Notes: a model not told the origin generated them from the sequence alone. A stretch of DNA of 64,000 nucleotides from Turritopsis dohrnii (GCA_027922465.2 BQMF02000032.1:1240001-1304000); one strand, 5' to 3'. Positions 20,670-34,389 are shown, counted from the first letter of the stretch. Program-made: numbers and translations.

Positions 20670-22135
20670 TAATTTTTTTTTTTTTTTTTTTTTTTAATGA
20701 GTTGCTCCCTGCAAGGCCGAAGCCACTACTAGGCAGAGAGCTACAAGATGAGAAAAGGAAGAACAGTTATAAAGACAGATGAGAGGGATGAGAAAAGGAA
20801 GTAGAGTTATAAAGACAGAGCAAGGTGGCGGTTAACCTTGGATTTAAAAGATTGCAGATCATACTCATCAGGAAAACAACTATGAGGGAGAGAATTCCAG
20901 AGGCGAGCAGTCCGAGGGAAAAAGCTAGATGAATAAAAGTTCTTATGGCAAGTTGGGACCTGAACAGTCAAAGGATGAGAATTCGAAGAGAGGCGAGTGT
21001 TCCGAGAGAAAGTCTTAGGAGAAGGAGTCAATTGATGCAAGTCATCCGAACAATGCCCATGAAAGTATTTATAGAAAAGAGACAGGGAAGCAACGTTTCT
21101 CCGATGTGAGAGGGGGTGAAGATTAACACAAAGATCAGGGCCAACTAAGTTAACTAAGCGCTTCTGAATACGATCGAGAAGATGAAGACAATGAGCAGAG
21201 GCTCCAGCCCAAAGGTGGCAGCAGTACTCAAGACAAGGGCGAATAGTGGCCTTAAACATGTAAATGATAGATTTAGCCGAAAGTAAGTGACGGACCCGAA
21301 AAAGTGAGCCAACCTCCATAGCAGCAGATTTAGCAATGGACTCGATGTAAGAATTCCATGTGAAATTCTTTGTGAAGGTTAAACCTAAAAGACGAACCTG
21401 AGATGACTCTGCAAGCTCACTTCCGTTCATAAGAACAGAAGGAATTACAGGGTTAGCGATTAATAGAGAGAAGCTTAGTTTTGGAAGCATTGAAGGAAAC
21501 CAACCATTTCTGACCCCATTCAACTACTGTCCTAAGATCGTCCTCCAATTCAGCAGCCATTTCAACCTTATCAAACAAGTCCTTAGTCCTTTCAAGAGAC
21601 GAGTAAAGAGTAGTGTCGTCAGCGTAGATAGCAAGTTTGCTGAGAATACAATCGGGAAGGTTGTTGATGAAAATGAGAAAGAGGGTTGGACCAAGGACAG
21701 AACCTTGAGGCACCCCTGAATTAATAGAGTAAGAAGAAGACGAATGACCATCCAGAACCACCTTAATACTCCTGCCACTGAGAAAGGACTTAATAAGATT
21801 CAAGAGTGAACCAGAAATGTCATAAGACTTCAACTTGTGAAGAAGGCTACGATGCCAAACCTTGTCGAATGCCTTGGAGATGTCAAGAGCAATAGCTTGT
21901 GTCTCACCACAAGCATTGAGGGACTGACATACACGTTCAGAGATGACGGTCAGAGCATCAGCAGTGGAACGACTAGAACGGAAACCATACTGGTGATCAG
22001 AGAACAGATGAAGAGATTCCAGATGATGGGTAATGGAAGAGTTGATCAATGATTCGAAGATCTTACTAATAACAGATAGAAGACTAATAGGACGATAGCA
22101 TAAAGGGTCCGATTTCTCACCAGAGTTTTTCATTC
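20670..22135 (-). pseudogene. 5'-truncated non-LTR retrotransposon (CR1/Jockey-like), reverse transcriptase
   Basis: The 3' end is a poly(A) tail (T run at 20,671-20,695). Frame 21453-22133 holds RT motifs in order: CYRPISLL, LDISKAFDKVWH (first catalytic Asp), SGVPQGSVLGP, and YADD. Frame 20807-21523 carries on with LGLTF and the C-terminal RIQKRL/SLFYKYFHG region. The frames overlap near 21,500, so one frameshift separates them. The element is cut at its 5' end near 22,135, just before the RT domain, as expected for incomplete target-primed insertion. Endonuclease absent. Confidence 0.9.
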
Positions 22136-23041
22136 ATTATTCATGAGATGCAACACGAGCGTCGCAATGCATTGTTGTTAAAAAAAGATGATGACAGGGG
22201 GTTTAACAACTATTTAATACGACAATTATAAAAAGGATTTTTAATTTTATTCGCAATTTCTCTTCTTAAGAAAACATATATTAATTTAATTTAAATGGAA
22301 ATAAGCTACACGTTAATCAAGCATTCTCTTAATGTTTTAATAGTCCCTTGGTTTTAGGCAAGCGAGTTAAAAAAACATCGAGAACACAGTCGCAGTCGAG
22401 ATTTTTTCCAGTGCAACAGCATTCTAATAATACGCCCGGGGGTCGTTATTAAAAGCGCCCTTACGGGCGCAACTACTATACTATTATACTATGTTATTTA
22501 GGAAGTTCGTATGCTAAAATTGCTTAGACATTTTTCATATTACGTTTGTGTTGTTTTAGTGAAGTGAACGACTAGGATTTTGAAGCACAGCTTGAAATCT
22601 GAAATTTTGCCAACAATACATTTTATTTTTGTATATATGTTTTAGCTCTAAATCTTTCATTCAATAAATTTTATTAAATGCACTGATTTTTGGCGGATCT
22701 TGCCTTAAAAAGATTTTAATTGGATTTCTGTGTTTGCAAGAAAGCCTACAAATTGTCGTTCTTATGTTTTTCCTTCTTTCTGTCCTCCAAACCTGGTGTG
22801 ATCATGACCAATAAAACCTTTTTATATTTTTTTCTTGTGTTTTTTATGTAAACTTTGGCTATTTTTTGTTTCGAATCAAAGTTTGAAACGCAGATTTCTA
22901 ATGGATTTTTAACAAAGTTTTGTTTGTTTTTGTTTCCGTTGTATAGGCTTGCAATGTATATCTTACTGTGTGTACAAATTGGAATGCTTGAGTGCGGGGG
23001 CATTTTTAGCTAAGGCTACATGCTAGTAATATATATATATA
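22136..23041. other. No gene recognised
   Basis: AT-rich sequence with one GC-rich palindromic patch near 22,435-22,475 (AGCGCCC/GGGCGC). Short frames here lack any family signature. TA repeats occur just before 23,041. Confidence 0.4.
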
Positions 23042-23594
23042 CAGTGGAACCTCTAATAGCGGCCACTTTGGGGGATCCAGCTTAGTGGCCGTTGCATTAG
23101 AGGTGACCGATGTATGGAGGTTTTATATGAATATACTTTTTTTATCAAAAAGGCTGGTCAGGATGGGAGGGGCATGAAGAATGATTCATGATCAAAATAA
23201 ACACAACATTATTGAGCCTGAGTGCTTCAAGTCGTAGTGTGACAAGATTCAAAGCACTTACTAAGTCAGCATCACCTAATGTTTCACAAAAGTTGTTCAA
23301 ATCATCTACAATAGATAAGACTGCTTGACTTGACTTTAGTTTTGTAAATAATTATTGTAAATAAAGTAACAATTTTTTGTTATTTTTCCATTCATTTGCT
23401 TGCACAAAGATTTTTTTGACCGTTAATAGAGGTAAAATTAGACATTGGGACAATTAAAAGTGGCCGTTTGGCCGTTGATTGGAGGTGACCGATGTATGGA
23501 GGTTTTTTTTATAAGAGTTTGATAATAAATTTGGCAGGGACTTTCTTTTCTGGTGACCGATGTATGGAGGTGACCATTAATAGAGGTTCCACTG
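23042..23594. repeat. Pogo/Tigger-like MITE with CAGTGGAACCTCT ends
   Basis: 553 bp with TIRs of CAGTGGAACCTCTA and TA on both sides. The motif GACCGATGTATGGAGGT occurs repeatedly near both ends, a likely subterminal transposase-binding array. The TIR type is typical of pogo/Tigger-class MITEs. Non-coding. Confidence 0.85.
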
Positions 23595-24357
23595 TATATA
23601 TCTATTACAGGTAACATTAGATATTATCTATATTGTATATATATTGTATATGTTATTGTCTCCATAATAATTGCCTTCTCATACGTGGGCATATACCCCT
23701 AATTATCATATGGTACAAGTACATTCAAATTTAAAAAATGTATAAGATACATATTACCGAACTTTTTGATTTTCTTTGAACAATATAAATATTTCGTATT
23801 TCTATGTTTGAACGCAAGCAGAAAGAGGAGTTCCTGGGTACGAGGTGGATCCACTCGTCATTACATTATGAATTGGAAATGTTTAAATTAAAGATTTTGA
23901 GTGCTTTTATAGGCAATCTAGAGGTAGTATTTTTAAAAAATTTTCTTGGCGCATCGGCCCCGTTTTTTCAGTAATACAGATTTGTTAAGATTTGTTAGAT
24001 TCGTAAGTTACGACAAAAACTACGTACATGATGTAAAACAAGCTTTATTTTTTTGCGGCATTGGGCACATCAGAAAATACCAAAGCGGAGCGCGAATACA
24101 CTCTCTGGAAGATCTGATATTACCAATCTACCATCGTGTCTTACTCTGAGGAAAGATGGTGGATTGCCACGACTGGAGAGGGACTGAATATCTAAGGCAT
24201 TCTCTTTATGTACATGACAGAAATATCCATTAGTCATCAAGCTAACATTTTATAGATCTATCGTTTCAAGGAACTATCATAGGCAACGTATGGTAACTTG
24301 TATAGAATATATATACCAATAATAATGTATAATTAGACAACTTCTAACTACCAGTCT
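23595..24357. other. No gene recognised
   Basis: AT-rich, with TATATATTG-like simple sequence at the start. The 67-codon frame at 23,946 shows no family signature. Confidence 0.4.
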
Positions 24358-24839
24358 GGTACATATCTCTAAAACGGAAATAATTTCCATATGGGGAAAG
24401 AATTTCCAGATAAGGAAAAAAAACTAAGGCTCAAATAAGGAAATTATTTCCAGAAAAGGAAATCAAAAACACGTTTTTCCATTTCCGAAGTTGCGCGCTG
24501 AAGACCAACCATTTAATCGAAGATTAAAACAATAGTTGGGAGATATGTGAACTTTTATCCGGAGGTGTAAAGAAATCTACCGAAGAAATTCGAAGAACGA
24601 CTCTTTTTTGATAGGATTTCCAGAGATTTGGAAACAACCGAACCATAATAGTAGACTAAGCTTTGCAAACTCGTGGTCGTTTTTGTCGTTGTGTTGATAG
24701 TGCTAAAAACATGGAGCAAGAAAGTCAATCTGAGCACCATATTGGAATTTGTATTTGTATTTGTATTTGTATTGGAACTTTCCTTATCTGGAAACTCTTT
24801 CCCCATATGGAAATTATTTCCATTTTAGAGATATGTACC
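24358..24839. repeat. Palindromic TIR element with TTTGTA minisatellite
   Basis: 482 bp with inverted ends GGTACATATCTCTAAAA continuing into GGAAATAATTTCCATATGGGG. The arms contain further AAGGAAA.TTCC palindromes. Four TTTGTA units lie at about 24,745-24,772 and cause a spurious Asn-Thr repeat frame. Target duplication not evident. Confidence 0.7.
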
Positions 24840-25612
24840 TAACTGACTATATACTACGAACGAAAAGAAAGTTTTAGAGGAATGACAGCGAGTTAGGAGA
24901 AGACAGCAGTCCAATTAAGCCAAATAGCGCTTAAGTAGGTGCAGCTAAATTAAGATGAACAACGCAGAAATCTGACTGGATGCACGATCTTTTCGATTGT
25001 GAAGTGTTTATCTCACGCATGATGGTTCAAAATAATAATGATCTATATATTCAAGCAAGGAAAGGGGAGAATTCAGAGTGTTCAAGAAGTTTTCATTTCG
25101 TGCAGAAACAATGGATGCATACAGAATTACGTCCAAAGTGAGTCGTAGATGTAGCTGGGATATTCGATACTCTACTCTACTGGGGCACCCAGCACAGGTT
25201 TTGTGGTGGCATGAGGAAAATTAAAGGAGTTAACAAGAGGAGGAAGGTAAAATATGGTGTATAGTAAGGATGGACTGGATAAGATCAGTAAAATGGAGAA
25301 TAGCAATTTCTGAGAACAGATTTAATCATGAGCACTAGCGTCTCCGAGAAAGTAATTATTCAAGCATCCTGATTCTGTCCGGAGTTGAACACGATCGATA
25401 TAATGGTTTGAAGGTTTATCCCAGTTAAAACAGCAGTAAGAAATATGACTGCAAATTAAGCTCCGCAGCTTAATTAGAATGTCCCTAACTGTTGCAACAA
25501 TCTGTTTCTTGAAAAATTGGAGAGCCCACGCCTGTTCATTTTTAATTATATCTTTTACATCTGATGAAGTAATAAACTCCCTTTCTGGAAATTAAGGCTA
25601 GTGAACCTAGTA
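24840..25612. other. No gene recognised
   Basis: Non-coding stretch without visible repeats or long frames. Confidence 0.4.
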
Positions 25613-26351
25613 CCGTCTATGTTCCTAATTAAAGACAGCCTTCGTTATTATGGACATCAATCAAAACATAATTCCAACCGTTTGTAAATTAAAAACACAG
25701 AACATCCTGAACTGTCAACCAAACTGTAATAAAACAAACTTCAGATATAATTAAAATTTATTTGAACGCTAGAAAATTACCAATATGCCGTTTAGAATTT
25801 ATTTTTCTAAACTTTAAAGATTTCTTTTAAAATAGACTGCTCTCTCGAGAATCATGCATGCATATTTTTATATTTTTATAAGCTCTGTGAGTTACCTCTG
25901 AAGATGATTTAGCAATAAATCGAAATATCAGGATTTTAAGAATGACATATCTTGTTTTATTTTGAGTATCAAACTAACACAAGATGAATTTGTTCGCGCT
26001 TACTTTTATTCTTTATTTGTTAAAATTGTCGAATGGCAATGGATTGTGTGTACAATGATAGCCATATTTATTGGTCATCGTACCGCCGAACAAAGGGCTT
26101 CGACAGGTTGACAGGGTAGGACACTTCTTACTGATTATTGAAATGTAGGCCATTATGATTCTTCACCTTCCATTATTCTTCAAGTGTTGCTGCTAATTGC
26201 TCTCTATATTGCTCTGTTTCATAAAACATTTTATTCAAGTTGTACATGGTGAACTTGGTAAGAGTGCATGTCTATTTTCGTGACAAGAATCTTTGTTTAC
26301 ATTTTGATGTCCGTAATAACGAAGGCTGTTCGTAATTTGGCACATAGACGG
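25613..26351. mobile_element. TA-flanked TIR element with CCGTCTATGT ends
   Basis: 739 bp. The inverted ends share CCGTCTATGT and then AACAGCCTTCGTTATTA..GACATCA. TA lies on both sides. No transposase is visible. Tc1/mariner-like non-autonomous element by its target site. Confidence 0.75.
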
Positions 26352-27104
26352 TAGTATACAACTTAAAATTTTGAAGCACCTGGAAGTGATATTTTTATTC
26401 CTCCTTTACAAAAATTGTTTATCTCATGAAAACATTGGTTTAGTTTTAGGGAAAATTTATCATGCTCTAGCAGCCATACTTTCTCAGATCAAGTAATTGA
26501 CCCAATTCGAGATTCTATTATTTTTGTTGTACAAACAGGTATTTTTATAAGCACTTTTGGTTGCAACCGTTTTTGGTATAGAAGATTGGTTTGACAGTCC
26601 AGGGCAGAGCTTAGAAACTCTGCAATTTAGCAATTTTGATGTTCACAAACAGGCTTTGCCATGAGAGATGTGTGATCGCACATTAAAACTATTTGTTTTT
26701 CTGAGGTTTTTCACTTTGTAAATGGCTTTAATCTTCTACACTTTAACACATCTATCAAATCACTTAACAAACTAAATATTGATATTCAGGAATCTAGTTT
26801 TTCCTTAATGTCTTAAAAACTGAATTCGATAAGTTAAGAGAATTAACAGAGCACTAGCCGCCAAGGCGGCGTCGCTCGCCGCCCATGTCCACCTGCTCTG
26901 TATCACTGTATCAAAAAACGTCAAATTTCCTTATAAACGGCTCGTTCAACTTGTGTTCAACCAGAAGCAGATTCGAAGTCACAACCTCTGGTAAAACCAA
27001 TCTTTTATCAGTGTAACAATACACTCAAAACGTATAGAGAGAAAACTTCAACTTTTTATTAACTTTTGTTTTAAAAAAGTTACGCGCTCTAACATGGGTG
27101 CTAT
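26352..27104. other. No gene recognised
   Basis: AT-rich sequence with a small GC-rich patch near 26,850 (GCCGCCAAGGCGGC palindrome). That patch may be the left part of the repeat that follows. Confidence 0.35.
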
Positions 27105-27716
27105 CAAACGTAAGGGGGAAATGGTTTCTCTTCTTAAAAAGATCACACGGGAGGAGAGAAAAAAGGCACGTGCTAAATGAATAAAGTGAATAAAAAAAAA
27201 CGTTCGATCTGACTAAAATAGATTAAAAGAAATCGATTAAAACAAATTAAGACAACTATTATGACAAAAGCAAAAAAAAATATTTTGTATTTTTGTATTT
27301 TTTTACCTATCGGTTTAAACATTTTGATTGCTCGAAAAAAAGTTCACCCGTCTCAGACAGTCAGGCAAGGATACATTAGGATACACTGGTAAACCGCACA
27401 TGCTCCCACGTTCTGCCACTGCTGCTTTATGTCCAAAACGTTTACTCAGTTAGTTTCTTTGTATTTAGTTGATGTATTGTTTTCAAAGCCAAGTCAACGT
27501 GGTATATAAAAGTAACAATAATAATAAAAACAAAACGTTATTCCTATTAGTTCATCAGCCAAAAAAAGTCACGTTCGATTGAGGGTTGCAATGTATTTGC
27601 TTCGAACTCACGTCGCACACACAAAAATAATAATTTCGCTCACAACTCAATCTACCATTTTGCGTGACTTACAAACAAACAAACAGACAGACGGAGAATC
27701 GGCTATTAATATATAG
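27105..27716 (+). repeat. Dispersed repeat with GGCTATTAATATATAGAT 3' end
   Basis: Closely matches 40,950-41,537 in the same orientation. A short piece of the 3' end recurs at 46,838-46,915. All three share the GAGAATCG.CTATTA end after an (ACAA/ACAG)n stretch. A common 3' end with variable 5' extent fits a retroposed or Helitron-like non-autonomous family; class not settled. Confidence 0.65.
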
Positions 27717-27784
27717 ATTCATTGATTATTTTGTTCAAAACTATGTCTTAATTTACTGTATTATGACATATTATGACATATACC

Positions 27785-28263
27785 CTCAGACTCTCTTAAT
27801 CTTTTAGATCGTATTCAGAAACGTATCAGTAATGCTATTGGTGATAAACTTGCAAGTAAACTTGACACACTCTCCCATCACAGATCTGTGGCGTCTCTTT
27901 GCCTCTTTTATAAATACTTTTACGGAAAATGTTCAACTGAGCTCTCTTCTCTCATCCCTGCATTAAAAACTTTCAAGCGAAACACAAGATATTCATCTAA
28001 TTGCCATGATCACACTGTCAACATCCCAAAGTCATCTAAAACTTTTTACCAACAAAGTTTCATTCCTCGCTCCTCCACTCTCTGGAATTCTTTACTTCAG
28101 TCTGTTTTTCCTTCTCATTATAATCTTCAACACTGTAATGTAATGTTCATCGTCACCTTTCTTCCTTGTACCTCAATACACATTACTAGTCACCTTTCTT
28201 CCTTGTACCTCAATACACAGTGGTTTTAAACCTTGTATGGAGCGATTAATTAAAAAAAAAAAA
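27785..28263 (+). pseudogene. Non-LTR retrotransposon 3' fragment
   Basis: C-terminal piece of a LINE ORF2 (RIQKRISNAIGD, SLCLFYKYFYGKCS, FIPRSSTLWNSL) followed by a 3' UTR and an A tail at 28,250-28,263. It is nearly identical to the C-terminus of the element at 54,150 on the other strand. The 3' UTR contains a tandem duplication of about 45 bp (CACCTTTCTTCCTTGTACC twice). Confidence 0.85.
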
Positions 28264-28429
28264 AAGCTTTGTATTTTAGTATTTTGCCACTTATTCACGG
28301 AAAATAGACATTATTAGTGGGTAATAACACAATGGAGAACTTCAGTTGCATCCAAATAGAGTATTTAATAGTAATTTGTATCAAAGTTCAGGGTTTGAAT
28401 TATCGTAAAAAATTCACTTCGCAAAAGTA

Positions 28430-28920
28430 CCGTAATGCATCGATTAAACGCCCCCCTTCTTTTAAACCCCCCCCTCGAATAGACGCCCCCCCCCCCCTTT
28501 TCAGGAGATTTTTAAATAAACGCCCCCTCTATTAGACGCCCCCCTCGAATAGACACCCCTCTCTAGTGAGGGGCGTTTATTAGAGACACACTAATTAAGG
28601 CATGTAGAACTACTACATTGCATTGTTTTAGCCTCAATGTTTTCATTTTGTATAAAAATATGGAAATTTGCGATAGACGCCTTTCTTTTTAAATTTTAAA
28701 CTAACAGTTGGAAACTTTGTCTTTATTGACGATGATCTTGAAGTTTAATTTTGTATATTTTTTATCGATATTTATATTTAGTTTATATTTACGAAAAAGA
28801 AGAGTTTCACAAAAATTCAATAGACGCCCCCCTCTTTCCAACACCCCCCTCAAATAGACGCCCCCCTAAAAATTCAAAAAATTTAATAAACGCCCCGGGC
28901 GTCTAATCGAAGCATTACGG
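28430..28920. repeat. MITE with AAACGCCCC motifs, pogo-like
   Basis: 491 bp with ends CCGTAATGC.TCGATTA.ACGCCCC and TA on both sides. Many copies of ATAGACGCCCCCC lie inside the arms. The ends and motif resemble the 62,852 element, which still carries a transposase tail, so this is probably a deletion derivative of the same group. Confidence 0.8.
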
Positions 28921-29739
28921 TATGCTCATTTTCGATTTTCCATGGGAAACCCTATAGGGTGGAGTTAATTCAAGTTTTGGTTTATAGACTGACAATATCC
29001 CACAAAAATGTCTTTACCGTAATTAAAACAACTTAATTTAATTCAATTTAACACAACAATTTGATGATTTTTAATAAAACCTAAAGTTGATCCATAAGCG
29101 AGAAAATAATTGCATCTGTTTAGGAAATGAGACAGTAAGAAACTATTTCTTATTATACTCAAGTTTAAAATAAGTCATCATAAAGAAATAAATGACGGAA
29201 TGTTACTAATGACGCAATTTATCATAAAATTCAATGAGTTAGATATCTTTTTTTTTTTTTGTTTGATACTTAGGATCAGATTATGTAAAGATAATTAAAA
29301 ACTTTTCAATTCTTCTTCCGTTGCAAAAACGTGTCGCAAAAGTTGCCAATGAAAAACAATATTAAATTTGCACTGGTAACAAGGTTGCTTTGTTTTCTTC
29401 AGACATCGGGATGCCAATATTATTGGCTGTCTGTTTGAAATAGTCTCGTATATAGGTAGCGGCAACATTACAAATTTTGATATAACTGAATATATCTGTA
29501 GAAAAAAATGTATATTATAATCTTGTAATGTATATTGTAATCTGGATATCATACTTCGCAATTTTCTGAAAATTTGAAATAATGAAGTGCGAAGTGCTAA
29601 TTCGAATCCTGAAGTTAGTTTAAAACAGTATTTGTGATGAATTGTTCGCTTTTATTTTGTTTCTTATATTTTTCCGAAAAAGTTTTTTTTGTCTTTTTGC
29701 TCTTACATCGTATAAAGTGCGTACGATTCACGCCTTATG
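28921..29739. other. No gene recognised
   Basis: AT-rich. The 88-codon minus frame at 29,295 has no family signature. Confidence 0.4.
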
Positions 29740-30375
29740 CAGTCTTCTCATTATGAGGCGCGCGATCGCGCTAGCGCTCGCATTAGCGCTCCTAGAGCTA
29801 GCTCAGACGCGCTTTTAATCGCGCACGTAAATAGTCATTGTTAAAACTTTTAAAACTTTTTAAAAAAGCCTTTATCACTGAATATTTTTTTGTTCCTTTC
29901 GTCTCCGTTTAAAACGAGTCTAATAATGTGTAATGAAAATAATAATGAACTACATGTTTCTAGTTTGAAACGTGCAGGTGGTATTGCATAATCATCTTGT
30001 TTAAATGAATGAACTGTTTGAAGCATCAACGATGGAGAAACCATGAGGCTTTTCAATAGAACTGGAAAAAGAAAAATCATTTTTGCTGGTAAGGGGGAGT
30101 AACCGTAAAAAACATGCTCAACCTATTATATTAGTTTTCATGCTCAATTGATAACGAAACATAACATAGGTATATTAAGTGATCATTCACCAAGTTGCTG
30201 TTGCTAGGGAGAACGACCACCGTTGCTAAGGTAATTTTGAAATATCCTTCGTTATACGAATTCATTTCTACAGCTAACGAAAGAATATGAAAACGTAAGT
30301 GGTACCAGTAGGACTCGTTTTCGTGTTATTCAGTGAAATTAAAAAGCATCTTAGTTTCCAGCTCCCGTTACCCTT
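29740..30375 (-). repeat. Dispersed repeat R, copy 1
   Basis: Reverse-complement match to 55,488-55,866 and 46,160-46,410. Shared landmarks are GGGAGCTGGAAACTAAGATGC, GCTGGTACCACTT, TTGCTAGGGAGAACGACC and CTCATAATGAGAAGAC. The left end is GC-rich and palindromic (GCGATCGC, TAGCGCT). Non-coding. Confidence 0.75.
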
Positions 30376-32164
30376 TAACCGGGGGATTTCCACAAAGAGA
30401 AACTTGCGTAAGTTAAAACAACTGTTCAAAAATGTTTTCGAGTGGAAGGTCGAAAAAAAGTAGGTGCGTGACATCGCGCGCCTTGGGATAGTTTAGCAGC
30501 GCAATCTGTCACGCTGCTACTGATTTACATATTGAGAAGACTGCTTAAGCTCATTTTGTTTGTAACTAGCAGTTGCTGGCGTTTTTAGTTAAGCCCAATT
30601 CACACTTTTTTAAAGGTAAATTGCCATCAGCCCAGGAGAAGAATAAAGTTTCAGACGAATAAGTTTAGACTGTTTTGTGCCATATGGCTCTTGTATTATT
30701 TTGTACCAACGGAATAAAGAATATTTCATATGATAGTATCAGTTATGCTTTCATGAATTCCTAGGGAGTGTGATAAAAATATGTTGTATTGTAGAAGTCA
30801 TTCAATCTTGAAATTTCAAGTATGTCATAACTTTCATCAAGCCTCACCAAATTAAGAATGGAGAGCCCTGAAATATAGGGTGCGCAAAAGGCACTTGGGC
30901 GCCCGATAGGGCACCCAAAATGTTTTTTTAGTAATCGAGCACCTATAAAAAAATTGGGAGTGTAATGGTTCACGAAGATACCTTAAATATAGGTCAAAAT
31001 AAGAATGATGTTTTAGGTTATCAAACATATATTTCCATCACTAATAAAAAGTAAAAAAAGACAACAGTGTCAGTTAAACATTTAATCTTCCTTTTGAGGC
31101 CATTCTTCATTTGCAAAATCATTAGTGGTTTCAGTTACAATTGTTAAAACTGTTGTAAAAATTTTTCTGTGGTAATCGACAGAAATGCTTATGGCCATTT
31201 CGTCAACTCTCTTTTGTGTGGGTGCTGTTTCTACTACTTCGGCGTTTGGTTGCGATGTAGACAAGACTTTTTTGTGCACCAATTGTGAATTGAATTATCG
31301 TCAACATGCCATGCCAATCTCTTATTCTAAACGCAAAAACACCATTTCAATAGCTTGCTGCAGACTTAAAGTCTGTTTAAAAATAGTGTGCATACTTTTA
31401 AGATTTGCTTGCCATTTACTCAATACTGAACCAATTTTAACAAATTTGGTATCGTTGGATAGACATTAAAAAGCACAATATTGTACAGAAATAAAAACCC
31501 AAAAAAAGGAAAAGAAAATGAAGAAAACAGAAGATGAAAAAAACAAACTTTTCATACAAAAGTCATTTATATTTGATTTTTATATCATTGGAAACCTTAT
31601 TCTTTGGCGATTTCAAAAATATATATATTTAATGGAAAATTTTCATTAGTTTTTGTTTATTATGATACATTTGAGGGTATATTGAAATTTTGGCAGTTTT
31701 GTTGATTTTTGAAAGACGGGGGAAATATCTGAAAACACAGTAATTATACTTGTACTTAAGCAAGAACATTAACACATTAACACATGGTGTGAAAAACAAA
31801 TCACATTAATCAAATCAAAGTCTAGATTACACTATAACAACATTACATTACTTTTCCATACATTTTAAACACACACACTCGTTATAATTTCACGCTTAAA
31901 AACACTATTTAGTGGTTTTTTGTCTATTCCATTACTTATCAAATCAAGTTTTGGCTCAATAGAGTTTGGTTCCGCTGGGACACTGCAATAAGTTCAGCAT
32001 TATTTTCACATCAAATGTAATTGTTTTGAATAATGTATAACTAAATGCACTATGAAATTATTTATAAAGTAACCCCCGGTTTTTTAAAATTTGTAAATGG
32101 TTGAAAAGTCTAAAATGCTCTAAGTGATAGCATCGTTGCTGCAATATTCAAAGTGCTTGCCCTT
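30376..32164. other. No gene recognised
   Basis: Long AT-rich stretch. Short frames at 30,761 and 31,082 show no motifs. No inverted ends seen. Confidence 0.35.
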
Positions 32165-32320
32165 TTAAACCACATCTTCTTAAAGTACGTTTCAAATGAA
32201 CTTGCACAGTTTTGATAAATGCTTGGCAAATTTGGAGGTTAAGTTACGCTGAGGTTACGCTGAGGTTACGGAGGAGGTTACGCTGTGTTAAGCTTAAAAG
32301 GCACTTTTAACTTCAAACGC
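32165..32320 (-). repeat. Interspersed repeat, partner of 18,866-18,985
   Basis: Reverse-complement counterpart of the repeat near 18,900, interrupted here by a short GAGGTTACGCT tandem run at 32,240-32,285. Confidence 0.6.
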
Positions 32321-32883
32321 TATCCCAACTTCTTTGTCCTGTTTCAAACGCACACGTTCGTTGAAAGAAAGTGAGTATATCACGTCAATAAAATGTCGCA
32401 ATATTTTTCTTTCTTTATTTTACTTTGAACGAATGAATTGTTTTGTTTTTAAACCCACGTGTTCGGTGAGAGAAAGTGAGAAAGAGGCGTTATGAATAGG
32501 ATGCTCAAGGGAATTCCCCTTTTTATCAAGAATACTTTCTTTTTGCACACACTGATAACGTGGGCAATATAATGGCATTGTTAATCTTTTTTTTACATAT
32601 GATTCTATACATGTCTTTTCTGGTGTGCCCTATAATTTCGGGCCCGTAAAAGGGACTTTGCGCCCGAAATAATAGGGCATAATAGGGCATCGGCATCGGG
32701 AGCGCAATTTGGTGAGCCCTGTTTCATTTTTCATGCTTCAGCTGATTTTGCAGAAATCCTTGTGCCTGTCAGGGCATCTCGTTACTTCATACCATGCTAT
32801 CTGTTGTATTTCATATAAAATTGTATAAAATTGTTATGGAGAAATCCTTTTGTTATTGAGTTGATTTCCTATTCAAAATCATT

Positions 32884-33900
32884 ATATATTTCCCCATAGG
32901 GCGATATATGTTAAAACCGACATTTTCCTTCTTCTCCTCCTCCTCCTCCTCCTCTTTCTCTGTTCACTTTTATGGTCGTGGTTCAGTATTGAATTTTGGC
33001 CTAGCCAAGATAGATAAGAATAGAGGCTAGTCTTCAGTAAAGTACACCATCTTGTTCAGTCAGACGGGTAGTGGAAGATTTTTGCTTTCTGCTACCTTAA
33101 AAATGATTCAATAGATAAAACGTTGGATGATGGAAATAAATCGTTTTAGTTCAGTGTTGTCCTAAAAGGGTTTGTAAAAGCTTTTGAATGAACGTGTAAA
33201 AAACAGAAAAAAATGATTTGATATCATTGTCATGGATGTTTTTTTGTTGTTATTGACAGCAATGTTATGATGACTGCTTATTAAATGCTTGGAACAGTAA
33301 ACCATTGAAGCTGTGATTTCAGTGCAAAGGCTAAAATTCATTATTAAAAGCCAGGCTGAAGATTTATTTTTATTTTACATCCTGATGTAGCCCAACTGAA
33401 CTGAAAGCACATATGATGTTGATTATATACAGCCAGATGTTAATTCAGAGAGTACATGTTGTACTGGTTGAGTGTGCTTCCCTTCCCTTCCCATAACTTA
33501 CTATCGATTTTATTTTGTAAAAATTAATATACTATCAATTTTCCTTACTACGAACGACGAGCATAAATCAAAACACAATCAATTCAGAACACAAACTTCT
33601 ACTTTCAACTATTATGTAGTGATTTGGTTATGGATGTGTATTTTCACTACCAAAATCTGTTGTTTTATTCCATTTGTAATTTACGAATGTAGTTTTTATG
33701 ACATATACAATAAATAATGGGTTATTAACATATTTTTTTGAATCAGAGATGTTTATTCTGAATACTTGAATTTAATTTTATAAATTGTCACTTAAAGTGC
33801 ATCTCATTTTTGAAAATAACTTTTCTTTCCTAAAATGAAATGATACACATAACATTTGTTAGTAGAGATTTTGATTGCTTTTGATAGCGAATACCGTATT
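32884..33900 (+). repeat. Left arm of large inverted repeat (family W, outer copy)
   Basis: Begins TATATATTTCCCCATAGGGCG and matches 37,190-38,342 in reverse complement over about 1 kb with many substitutions. A (CTC)n run is at 32,935-32,958. Read with the ends at 35,316 and 39,535, this is one end of an older family W copy into which another was inserted. Confidence 0.65.
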
Positions 33901-34389
33901 AAAACACCCTTGGACTACTCCTCCTCCTCCTCATCCTCCTCCTCCGGCCGAAATGGCAGTTAGCCTACGATTTAGAGTCTGTGAGACTTAACTAATAACA
34001 CAATGTAAATTCGCAGCCTTTTCAATTTTTGAAGTTTTTCCAGATCAAACATTTCAAAATAAGTTGTGTTTGATATTTTATCACTTACTACAATTAGCTT
34101 CCCAAGAGTAATTTATTTGTGAAGGAATGGATATTAATCAAATAGGTTTAATAAAATTGGAACTTTTAGTTACTTATGCTACTGAAAGTACTTTGATACT
34201 TGAAATTAGATATGTCTTTCTTGTTAGTTAAACCTCAGTTCAGACCTTATTACCTTGCGTTTGTTAGCTTTCTGGACTGTCTTTGTACATTAAGGCAGTT
34301 ATTTATTCGATCTCATTTTTGGTTTTATGAAATTATAATTAAAAAACATATTGAAGAAAAAACTACAGTTTTTCAGTACTCAGAGTTTC
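33901..34389. other. Interior of outer family W copy
   Basis: AT-rich, with a (CTC)n run near 33,920. No gene recognised. Confidence 0.35.

Noticed and set aside
24555..24806. Minus-strand ORF with an Asn-Thr repeat
   Set aside because: The repeat is the TTTGTA minisatellite within a palindromic element; no protein family.
33472..33717. 81-codon plus-strand ORF rich in aromatic residues
   Set aside because: Falls in the arm of the family W inverted repeat, and the inverted counterpart does not preserve the frame.
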